From positions 2,914,001 through 2,978,000 of the forward strand of contig CM074130.1 in the NCBI GenBank assembly GCA_037178625.1: a stretch of DNA of 64,000 bases, read 5' to 3'. Shown here piece by piece: positions 1-9,141 of this stretch; positions within the stretch are counted from its first letter, which is position 1; every line of letters begins with the position of its first letter. The position numbers and the translations under genes are program-made. The notes under the pieces are model-generated. The model was not told the origin of the DNA and made no database searches. It worked only from the letters and a program-made list of their open reading frames with translations. This DNA comes from Skeletonema tropicum (Eukaryota; Bacillariophyta; Thalassiosirophyceae; Thalassiosirales; Thalassiosiraceae).

Positions 1-347
1 TGCAACCGATCGGTGCATTTTGAAATACGCACATGGCCAAAATCTACGTATTGTCTTCTCCACCTATGATTCAAATTTCGCCAATGGGAAAGTGGGCCGC
101 CCTGTCGGTTGGTAGAGCGACTACGTCTTGGTGATCTACGAGGCGAGTTCATGGCATAAATATGAAGCAGACGCCATGGCCATGGTACTTTAGGTATCTT
201 TCGTGTAACTTAGTATATTAGGTATCTTTCGTGGCGGGAAGGAAGAAAGGTGATTTTTTATTTAGGCTTTGCGCCTTGCGCATGCACTTAGCAGGTTGGC
301 CTCGCAATACTAATCAAGCCACCTCCGTGATCACCTCAAGTAGTATT
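1..347. other. intergenic, upstream of LRR kinase 1
   Basis: No convincing gene. An imperfect direct repeat (TAGGTATCTTTCGTG, about 191-205 and 219-233) lies just upstream of the first LRR kinase. Codons before the ATG at 348 are open in the same frame back to about 231 but have no convincing start, except possibly an ATG near 282. Confidence 0.5.
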
Positions 348-1999
348 ATGGATGAGGAGGATAGCACGCTTTATCAGATGAGATTGAGATCGAATGTGCG
401 TGTGTCCACCTGGAAAGAATCTCCTACATCCACGGCTGCTACAGCTGCAGTGAAGCCCAGGAAGAGACAGCGAAATAAAAACATGAAATGCGTCATGTTT
501 ACACTCATAGGCATTGTCGCCCTATGCTTATTGTCGGTTGCAGGGAACAAGAGGTCCCGTCACAATTTACGGGAAACAGCGTCTGAAATTAGGTGTGATC
601 TCTCATCATACCCATTGTGGAAGCTACCCGACCTCAAAGAATTGGATTTGTCCGAATGTGGTAACGATCTGAATCTTCCAGATGAACGCAACCTATGGGA
701 AAGTTTCTCTTCGCTGAAAAAACTAGACCTGAACAATAATCAGCTTAGTGTGCTGCCACAATCAATCGAAGCCCTGCCCTCTTTGGAGATCTTGTTCCTT
801 AGCGAGAACAAGTTTGAAGCCATTCCAAATTTTACTAGAATGAAGAAGTTAAGAGTACTCTCGCTTCGTGGCAATTTAATTACCAATCTATCGTCATTGA
901 ATTTACCAACTGCAACTCTTCAGTGGTTAATCTTGACAAACAATCGTATTCAGACGATCGACTCCGACATTAAACATTTGAAGCTGCTCAAAAAACTGAT
1001 GCTGAGCCACAACAATATATCAGAGATACCAGCAGAACTTGGTGATTGTCATGATCTGGAACTTGTTCGTCTTGCAGACAACAACATTCGCTCTTTCACC
1101 ACTTCATTCTTGACACTAAGTAAATTGGCATGGATATCATTATCAGGAAATCCATTTTCAAATTCGAAGAGCACTTCCACTCAAGAAGCAAAAGTAATAT
1201 TAGAAAGTGAGCTAGGAAATAAACTGAATCAGATGTGCTTGGGCTCAGGAGCTTCTGGGAAAGTTTATAAAGGGCAGATATCAAGGAGAGGATGTGGCAG
1301 TTCAAAATATTCAAGGCTGGATTCAAAAGGATCTGACGGTAACTCTGAGGACTGAAGCAAATATCAACAGTCTCATTAGACACACCTTACGCTATATCTG
1401 CGCTTGGTGTCATTCCAGCTGCAGAGGGAGGAGCGAAGTACAAAGGAATGGTCATGAAGCTGTTAGATGGCACATATCCAATGGGGAAAGTACCAAGTTT
1501 TCACACTGTGACAAGAGACGAAGGAGCTGCACCTCACGCAACAAATCTATCTAATGAACAAGTGATGGGTGCTATCTGGAACATAGCGAATGCCCTCGAA
1601 TACATTCACACACGCGGAGTATGTCACGGCGATGTGTATCTTCACAATGTCTTAAGAGATGGTAAAGGCATAGCGCGTCTTAGTGATTGGGGAGCAAGCT
1701 TCGTTTATGATCTTACAAACGTAGAATTAGCTTCGCAGGTTGAAAAGATCGAGGTTCTTGCTTTTGGGCGTCTCGTTCAAGATCTATTCAACTGGAATTT
1801 GAACGTAGCTGTACCAGATTCGACAGAACTGGGTTCCTACTTGAATACGCAAAGTGGTAACAAGACAATGAGTCTCATTGGTTCCATTCTTCAAAACGAC
1901 CGATCAAAAAGACCAACATTCCGTGAGATAAAGGAAACACTGGCAACAATACCAGAATTTGAGAAGTTCAGTGCTGTGGACTGGCAGGAAACAGAGTAA
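348..1999 (+). CDS. LRR transmembrane kinase-like protein 1, frame broken in kinase N-lobe
   Basis: Paralogue of the gene at 3965-5335. From the ATG at 348 the protein has a basic N-terminal tail, one membrane segment (about residues 47-66, MKCVMFTLIGIVALCLLSVA), about seven leucine-rich repeats (residues 110-290), then a protein kinase-like domain. The glycine loop (GSGASGKVYKG) is present. Between about 1281 and 1398 the frame must step by +1 about five times to follow the paralogue (GEDVAVQ, IFK, DSKGSDG, then INSLI, then the C-lobe from 1400). The C-lobe has HGD in place of HRD and DWG in place of DFG, and ends at 1999. Five indels inside 120 bp, with none in the other 1.5 kb, suggest either a decayed pseudogene or one badly resolved stretch. 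A cell-surface or endomembrane receptor role is inferred only from architecture. Confidence 0.75.
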
Positions 2000-2083
2000 C
2001 ATAAATAATGTATATTGTTTCAATTGAAGTAGAAGTTTTGGCTGTCTAATTTTGTTTTACATAATGAAGAGCAGAAAAGAGAC

Positions 2084-3463
2084 CTAGTAACTCCTTCTCG
2101 ATGAACCTTTTCTTCGTCGAGGTGTTTGACCCATACTCTTTCTTCCTCCTCCTCCACCACCACCTCGCTTGAGTTTCTCAAGATAGGCAGTATCAATTAC
2201 AGGCTTATCGTCTTTGTAGTAACCAAGACCCTTCTTGCCCTTTGTGAAGACATACCCTTTCTTTGCTCCAACAAATTTCTTCTTTGCAACGAAGTCACCT
2301 TCAAGCGAGTCAGTACTTTGCTTTCTTCGTTGACTTTGGTGTTTTCGTTACAGCAGCATTCTCATCATCGTCTTTTTTGGCTTTCTTTACTTTTTTCGAT
2401 GATTTGGGTGTCTTCTTCACTAGCATCATTCTCGTCAAATATCTTTTCAATATCACTGTCGCTCTTCTTCTTTTTCTTCTTCTTGCTAGTGGTTGTGGCG
2501 TCTTCAGTTACCTCCTTCCTCTTCTTTGTCTTTGGTGTCTTCTCAACTTTACTGTCTACATCCTTCTCGCTGGATTGCTTCTTCAATGCCTTGGCAAGAG
2601 GGGTGGAAGCCGTTGCCGTTTTGGTAGTCCTTTTCAATCTTTTCTTCTTCAATTACTTGTTCAGGCTCTTCCTTGGCCAATCGCATAATCTCGTCCAGCT
2701 CCTGTGGCGTTTTATTGTAGATTGGTAGAGCAACACTAGCGGAGGTCTTGATGCTCACTGAACGAATGTTGGCCCACTTTCTAGGCACCTTACCTGGCAC
2801 TACTTGAGCGATTGATTGGATGTTCTCCAATAGCTTTGTGGCATCCATACCCGTATTACCCGCCTTGACAGTCACACAGGTACCAGCACTCAAAAACATG
2901 AATGTGCTCTTCAAATTCTTCTGCACAGCAAATGGCAGTGCTTCCTTCCTAGTCAATGCAATGGGAATAGGCTGCTTCTTCTTTTCGAAGAACTTACCTC
3001 CAAGAGCTTTCGTCAACATGGGCAATATTCTATCATCAGCGAAGAATACGTCAAATCGTGCAAGTAGCTCACGACGTTGGGAGAACGACTTGTGCTTGGT
3101 ACGAAGTGATTGCAGACCAAGAACTTTCTTAACGCAGCCGAGTTCATTTGGGAAGCGTTCAATCATTTCCTGAACCCAAGGTTTGGATTCTTCCTTCACG
3201 ATGATGCAAACCTGAGCATCTTGTAGACTGGTGTCGTCACCATCACCTCCAACATTCACTAGCGAATGAGGAATTTCAACTCGGATAGGCTTTGCACTAG
3301 CCTTGCCAGGGATACGAGCGAGACTGAATTGAACTTGGACATCAAGATCATTTCCAAGTAGTTGCTGATCATCGGATGAAGACTCGTGATGTTTCAATAG
3401 AGCGCGAAGAGCACGCTCTGTGAGAGAGCTATCGACACCGGTGGAAACCTTCTTTGCGCCCAT
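2084..3463 (-). CDS. ribosomal L1-domain nucleolar protein (UTP30/RSL1D1-like)
   Basis: The ribosomal L1 fold occupies about residues 20-250. In this family it acts in the nucleolus during ribosome assembly (yeast Utp30, human RSL1D1) rather than as a ribosomal protein. The Lys/Glu-rich tail breaks frame three times, always +1, near 2645-2652, 2400-2412 and 2312-2325. Following those shifts gives a basic tail that ends in a motif recurrent in ribosome-biogenesis proteins (GYVFTKGKKGLGYYKD, near 2205-2250) and a Gly/Arg/Ser-rich end, with the stop at 2084. The recovered tail makes the breaks look like sequence errors. The ATG at 3463 starts MGAKKVSTG. The gene is tail-to-tail with LRR kinase 1, with 84 bp between stops. 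Confidence 0.8.
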
Positions 3464-3964
3464 TATTGTTTAGTGTTGTTGTGTAGCTCACTGGAGAATG
3501 CACAAGCGTACTGTTAGCGGCGGTACTTTTGTTATGGTGGGTGTGTTCTGTGAAAAGCACTACGAAGCAATCGATGGTTGGTGAAAGAGAGGGTCTTCTC
3601 TATTTGGGATGCACGCGTCTGCAATACCTCAGACGGACAGGCTCTGTCGTTGTGACATTTTTGCCATCTCACATCGCGAAGCAACAATGCAAAAATGAAA
3701 ATGCCGAGAAATGCCGCCAGGCCATGACCATGACGCATTGGCAGCATCTATCAGTATCAGCAGCATTACTACAACAGCAACATGCCCTACACAAGCACCT
3801 ATCGCTGCCTTCACAGCCGTAACTATCACATATCGAACCATGAAGTTAGCACCCGCTGAAGATGCCGCCAAGGCACACAAGAAAGAGCAAATACCACAAG
3901 CATAGTTGCTTCGTCGTCAAAGCAGCCCTCTCCACCACCAGCCAAAAGTACCAACCCCGATTTC
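3464..3964 (+). other. intergenic / possible 5' end of LRR kinase 2
   Basis: This divergent interval separates the UTP30-like gene from LRR kinase 2. A plausible extra N-terminus for the kinase can be read in frame with its ATG from about 3860 (Ser/Pro-rich, VASSSKQPSPPPAKSTNPDF), and another short open frame starts with an ATG at 3840. Joining them needs an indel or intron I cannot prove. No promoter element is recognised. Confidence 0.35.
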
Positions 3965-5335
3965 ATGGACAACAAGGCAACCGTGACAGATCTCAGCCTG
4001 GCAGGGCCATCTAACGTGTGGAGTAATCTCCTATACAACGACTCAGTCTGGGGGTCATTCAAGCGGCTCAAGAAGTTGGAGCTGAATAGCAATGAGCTGA
4101 CAACCCTACCATCGTCTCTGGAAGCACTCTCATCGACATTGGAGATTTTGTTCCTCAGCGAGAACAACTTTACTGCCATTCCTGAAGTAGTTGGAAAGTT
4201 GTCTCACTTGCGAATGATTTCTCTCAGGGGGAACCGTCTGACTGAACTATCCTCTACGAATCTTCCCACCTCTCTTATCTGGTTGATTCTAACCAACAAC
4301 AAAATCTCAAGAATCGATCCAAATGTGAGCAAATTGAAAGGTTTGCGAAAGCTGATGCTATCTCACAACAAGCTGACTGAAATTCCTTCAGAATTGGGTG
4401 AATGCAAGAATCTAGAGTTGGTACGTCTTGCGAGTAACGAAATCGATGTGGCTCTCCCAGAGAAGTTTGTGACACTTCCAAAGCTTGCGTGGATCTCGTT
4501 GGGAGGCAACCCGATATCCGAAGTTCCTGCTCATAAGATGAAAGTTATAGACCGATCAAGTGTGTCATTTGATGAGTCTAATGTGCTGGGTAAAGGGGCC
4601 AGCGGCACTGTTTACAAAGGGTTGTTTGCAGGAGAAGATGTAGCTGTGAAAGTGTTCAAGCAAGATTCAAAAGGATCAGATGGCAAGCCTGAGGATGAAG
4701 CAGTCATCAACAGCATCATTGACCATCACTTTACTGTATCAAGCCGTGGTGTGTTTCGTAAGAGCGATAGTGAGATTATCGAAGGAATGGTTATGGAGCT
4801 TCTAGAAAATGCAACTGCGATAGGAAAGCCTCCTTCCTTCTCTACTTGCACTAGGGATGCAGGTCCGGAAGATGATGCAAAAAATTTGGACAAAGAGAAG
4901 GTCCTTAGTATCATCTGGAATGTTGCAAATGCTCTCGAATATGTGCACTCTACGAAGGTGATGAACGGGGACGTCTACTTGCATAACACCCTCCGATGCG
5001 TAAGAGATGGTGAAGTTATTGCAAGACTGTCGGATTGGGGAGCGAGTTTTGTGTATCACGACGGCATGGCAACTTCTATAGAGGCAATGAATGTTTTCGA
5101 GAAGATTGAAGTTCTTGCTTTTGGACGTCTCGTTCAAGACTTGTTTCTTTGGTATTTTGGGCTAGCTTGTCCAGATTCAACGGAGTCGAATGGTTTGAGG
5201 ACAACCAGCATCAGCGAAGGTCCTTTGAAGGATTTGATGGCTTCAATATTACAGCCCGACCAAACGTCAAGGCCGACATTTTGTGAAATCAAAGAAAAGT
5301 TAGGAGGAATGCCAGAATTTCAGAGTCATATGTAG
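3965..5335 (+). CDS. LRR protein kinase-like protein 2
   Basis: An intact 456-residue frame. Residues about 30-195 hold seven to eight leucine-rich repeats; residues 205-450 are a protein kinase-like domain. Visible motifs are the glycine loop GKGASGTV (209-216), the VAVK lysine (229), NGDVYLHN (a NGD version of the HRD loop, with Asp and Asn kept), DWG in place of DFG, and a terminal RPTFCEIK segment typical of kinase C-lobes. Because the phosphate-binding lysine, catalytic Asp and metal-binding Asn/Asp are all present, the domain may be active despite the odd HRD and DFG. Unlike its paralogue at 348 it shows no membrane helix from this start, so the true N-terminus may lie upstream. The two kinases flank an unrelated gene, which points to local duplication. 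Confidence 0.85.
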   Translation: MDNKATVTDLSLAGPSNVWSNLLYNDSVWGSFKRLKKLELNSNELTTLPSSLEALSSTLEILFLSENNFTAIPEVVGKLSHLRMISLRGNRLTELSSTNLPTSLIWLILTNNKISRIDPNVSKLKGLRKLMLSHNKLTEIPSELGECKNLELVRLASNEIDVALPEKFVTLPKLAWISLGGNPISEVPAHKMKVIDRSSVSFDESNVLGKGASGTVYKGLFAGEDVAVKVFKQDSKGSDGKPEDEAVINSIIDHHFTVSSRGVFRKSDSEIIEGMVMELLENATAIGKPPSFSTCTRDAGPEDDAKNLDKEKVLSIIWNVANALEYVHSTKVMNGDVYLHNTLRCVRDGEVIARLSDWGASFVYHDGMATSIEAMNVFEKIEVLAFGRLVQDLFLWYFGLACPDSTESNGLRTTSISEGPLKDLMASILQPDQTSRPTFCEIKEKLGGMPEFQSHM

Positions 5336-5371
5336 AGATGAGGCAACATGACATAAACCCTAATTCATATT

Positions 5372-7657
5372 TTACGAGTTTAACAATTCATTCAGTTCTT
5401 TGTCTGCATCACTCAGCATAGCATCAAGCTCAGCGAAAGTATCATCCTGATCCCCGCTTGCTGTCTTCTTGGGAGGGGTTTTGAGAATCTCATTTATATG
5501 ATCATCCTCCATACCAAGATCGCCCATATCTTTGACTGCCTCAGCTAACATATCTTCCATATTATCCAGTGTTGTGTCAGTCATTTTGCCCACCATTTTG
5601 TCCTCGACATCATTGCCACTGTCATTCAAGTGATCATCATCGTCATCGTCGTCATAACTTTCGGCGGAGAGATGCTTACATTGCTCAAGGACTTCGCCCT
5701 GCGGAACTGGCACATTTAATCGTTCTTCCTCAGCTCGAGAAGCAGCGGGCTTGGAATCGACAACATCTGTTCGGAAGGTTCCATCGAGGATGCTTGTGGT
5801 AAACTTTTGATTCAAGAATCTCTTCATGTGCGCCATGACTTCTTCATGACGTGGATCACCCGCACTCTCAAATTTCTCTGCAGCTTGCCTGTACAAGTCC
5901 ATAATCTCATTTACACGATCAACTGTCGGTTGCTCAAGTAGTTCCTTCTCTTTTTGTTGAATCAAGGCAACCAAGTTAAGAGCCATCTGAATTGCACGCT
6001 GGGTGGCAGCATTCGTATGTTTCCCTTTCACCCCCTTTTGCTTCAAAACATTTTGGATATCTTTCACGGCAAGAGCACTGTCGAGACACATGTAGACGAG
6101 GGGGTCATCATTTGCAACCTTGAAGAATAACGACAAAGACTCCTCTCGTCGAAACTTCAGCTTGGCCATTTGATCGATCGCAATTGCAAATGTAACTTTA
6201 GGACAAAACAAGAACAATTAGTAAAAGTAAAACGAAACAACAATGCCCAAGGAAAAGGATAAGAGATGATTACTCACCAGTGCCAGATCCAATGTTCAAT
6301 CTGTTCGCCTTAAACTCGAGAATGCACTTATCAGTTATCATCAAAAATGATTCCTCCATCACACTTTTGGCTGATTTAGCGAAACGGCCAAACATGGATT
6401 TTGCAGCAAAAGTTGAGCTAGTACCTTGCCCATCTTTCTTCTGCTTCGATAATTCTTCATATTCAGCGATGCTGGCTTCAACGAACGCTGGTCTCTTAAG
6501 TGCTTTGCAAGAATACATGCCGACACAGTGGTTAAATGGCTCTTCTGAAAGGTCAATTTCGTCCCCAATGTCTGGAATTTCTTTAGGGGGAGCTGGTGCT
6601 TCTGTCTCTTCTTCTTCTTCTTGCTCAACTTCGTCATGTCCAACTTCAGTATTATTTGCATCGCCATCTTTCTGTCCAGAGAAGGGAGATATATTTTCTC
6701 CCAGCGCGGAACTGAATAATCCTTTCATAGATTGCCCTTTTGACGCCAAAGATGATCCCTTAGCGGACTAAAGACGACAGGCCCTTTTCAAACATTGCTC
6801 CCATAGCCTTCTTTGTTTCCAAGATGGACTCGCTCGCTTGACGTGCTTCACGCATTAAAGACTCAGTTAACGCACCCCCTTCTTCGAACCCATCCTCTCT
6901 TACTGCAGCGTGCAGGGGCTCCCCACGCTTGACGCATTCACGAATCTAAAGACAATAATTGCATAGCGTGAGCATTTGCATATAAAAGGAGAGGACAAAT
7001 GACAGTTGGTCGTAAAAGCACACAACAAATACTCACTTTGAGAGCAACATTGGTAACTGCATCCGACAGATGAATGCTCGGTGTCCAATCAAGATCAATC
7101 ATAATTTCATCACCATCTGAAATAGTGGACTCTTTCGAAAAAAGGCTAGCCCCAGACTTGATAATTGCAAGAGGTTTTTGGAAGGGATAGCACATGGGTG
7201 CATTCGAATCACTGGCTGAGTTATCCTTCCAGTAAAGAGATGCATCTAGTAGCAAGACCACGAAAGTGATCAGAAGGCTGCTCTTCCTCTTTTGTTGCCT
7301 CGGCTTCAGGTTTTTTTTCTTCTTTGGATTCAGCTGCGTCTGTGCTTTCAGTTTCCTGCGTTTCTTCAGAGCCGTTGTCAGTGATAATTGTTTTGCCATC
7401 TTTTTTGTCACCCTCAATGGCATCACCTCCTTCTCCAGCAGTGGCAGCAGCACAGCACCACTGGCTTGTTCACTCTTTTCCACATCAATTCTGAACTCAA
7501 CTTTGGCAATACCACCCTCAATACTCAATGTGTGGCCAAGTGTTGAGATAAACGGTGGTAATAATTCAATTTTTTTGGACTCATCGTCGGACGACTCCAG
7601 AGCAAGGATCTCTCTCTGCAGACGAGTCGACCATATTTCTATGTTTCTATCATTCAT
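5372..7657 (-). CDS. UBC-fold plus PH-like domain protein, unknown function
   Basis: About 700 residues after removing introns at 6196-6277 (82 nt) and 6946-7036 (91 nt), both with GTGAGT donors. The N-terminal part has the layout of a ubiquitin-conjugating (E2/UEV) fold: a YPFQKP segment, then DLDWTPSIHLSDAVTNVALK, which matches the E2 'W-S-P-A-L-T' helix, but with no HPN motif and no catalytic Cys. It is interrupted by an acidic Glu/Asp/Lys linker (about 7260-7450) where the frame shifts out and back. The C-terminal half has strands like a PH domain (SFLMITDKCILEFKANRL across to SLSLFFKVANDDPLVYMCLD), then helices and an acidic tail. Another +1 break lies near 6765. It resembles no family I can name; ubiquitin binding without catalysis is an inference. 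The start at 7657 is the first in-frame ATG. Confidence 0.65.
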
Positions 7658-8253
7658 ATTTTTTGAGATATCTGTCAATTAAAAGAGATGAGTGTGATAT
7701 GCGTTGATGATAAACTTGTGAGACCAGAACAAGAAAGCAGAAGAAATGCATACGTTTCGTGGACACCTATGCGGATAATGAAAAATACGCCATGAATTGG
7801 AGAGCTATGAACCAGCCACTCCGATGCAGGCCTTCAGTTCGAACCTACCTTCGTAATTCTAGGTTATATCTATCCTCCCAACATCGTCAGCCTGCTCAGA
7901 GAGAGGTCATTGCATAGCGTTTCACTAGCTAATGTACGTTGTCGTTGTATGAGCAAGCAGTTCGGTTCCTTTTTTCTTTTTTTTGATTTTGAATGCTTTT
8001 GCCGCTGCCGGCCACAGCGGTGATTACGTCGATTCACTCGTGATTCACTGGAAATTTGGAAGGAAAGGTAGGGAAGGAATGAGGTTGAAGTTGTTCTTTC
8101 ACGTTTCTCCGTTCATCGGCTGTCGGTCATTATTCGGAAATTCGAGCTCACAAATTTTGAACACACACGCCGGCCGCCGGCCGTTGCCACAGCCAGTACA
8201 ATAATACTAGCGGCCCAACAACCACCTACAGCACTGTAATAATCAACCCAACA
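7658..8253. promoter_or_regulatory. divergent promoter interval
   Basis: 596 bp between the starts of the UBC/PH-like gene (minus) and AKTIP (plus). It contains a GC-rich inverted stretch near 8169-8186 (CCGGCCGCCGGCCG) about 70 bp before the AKTIP ATG, and a T-rich tract near 7970-7985. No known element is recognised, and a small upstream exon for the minus-strand gene cannot be excluded. Confidence 0.4.
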
Positions 8254-9072
8254 ATGCAGCCAATCACACCAAGCCCTTCAAGAAAATCTCCCATGAGAGC
8301 ACGCCGCCTCGGTGGTCAGTCTACGCCCTCCACTGTGGATAGAGAACAAGCTATGCGAGACTACAAACTCAGCATTGAATATAAACATTTGAAAACTCAT
8401 TGTCCCGGCGGCGTCTTCATCGTTCCATCTCTGGATGATGTTCGTCATTTCCATGGGGTGATTTTCATCCGCCGAGGTGTATTTACCAATGCGATATTCA
8501 AATTTACCCTCACTTGTCCACCAGGGTACAATGATGCCAACACGCACCCAAAAGTTGTCTTTTCCTCCTACGTTTACAACCCATACGTTCATCCAGAGAC
8601 AGGCGAGGTGGATCTGAAAATCCCCTATCCAGAATGGATCCCTCACAAACACTTCCTTGTCAGTGCATTGACGCACATCAAGAAGATATTTTACATCAAA
8701 GACTTTAGTGATTTGACAGAGGAAGCCAAAAAACGGTTGCCAAATCAAGAGGCATACAACAAATTTTCGAATGATCCACAAGGATATAGACGACGTGTGG
8801 CTGAGTGCGTGAAGGAAGCTCAGCGGAGTACCTACACCTCCATTCCGGGGAGCACTTTACGATTTACGGAGGAGGATACAACTCATCAGATAATGAGGGA
8901 TTTGTTGGCAGATCGGTTTGGGGCGAATGATGAAGGTAATACAAGTTTTGATTCGTCGACATCGGCATCATCTGTTGTTACGAAGGAAGGTGTGTTGGAA
9001 TCAATTAAAAGCGCACGAGTGGGGAAGAGTAGCCCCAAAACGTCTCCAAGGTTGTCGCCGCGTATTTCCTAG
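8254..9072 (+). CDS. AKTIP: AKTIP/FTS orthologue (UEV-domain protein)
   Basis: 272 residues, intact. After a basic Ser/Pro-rich leader the protein follows the AKTIP family closely: EYKHLKTHCPGGVFIVPSLD, then FHGVIFIRRGVFTNAIFKF, a Pro-rich strand, a YVHPETGEVDLKIPYPEW segment in place of the E2 active site, and the HKHFLVSALTHIKKIFY helix. It is a ubiquitin E2 variant that lacks the catalytic Cys. In animals and fungi AKTIP joins Hook and FHIP to couple early endosomes to dynein, so a role in vesicle transport on microtubules is likely but inferred here. The C-terminal 70 residues are Ser/Lys-rich and low in complexity. The ATG at 8254 sits in a good context (AACAATGC). Confidence 0.9.
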   Translation: MQPITPSPSRKSPMRARRLGGQSTPSTVDREQAMRDYKLSIEYKHLKTHCPGGVFIVPSLDDVRHFHGVIFIRRGVFTNAIFKFTLTCPPGYNDANTHPKVVFSSYVYNPYVHPETGEVDLKIPYPEWIPHKHFLVSALTHIKKIFYIKDFSDLTEEAKKRLPNQEAYNKFSNDPQGYRRRVAECVKEAQRSTYTSIPGSTLRFTEEDTTHQIMRDLLADRFGANDEGNTSFDSSTSASSVVTKEGVLESIKSARVGKSSPKTSPRLSPRIS

Positions 9073-9141
9073 ATGGACAAGAGTATATGTTATCTCAAAT
9101 AGAGTAAAAATAGAGTAGTAATGCATGTTATTAACGTTAAT

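Noticed and set aside
95..165. tRNA-like words (GGTTGGTAGAGCG followed by GAGTTC)
   Set aside because: The D-arm-like part is suggestive, but no acceptor stem pairs around it, the anticodon arm does not fold, and the T-loop is incomplete.
2126..2728. 200-codon hydrophobic Ser/Phe/Leu-rich frame on the plus strand
   Set aside because: It is antisense to the Lys/Glu-rich tail of the UTP30-like gene, whose nucleolar motifs are clear.
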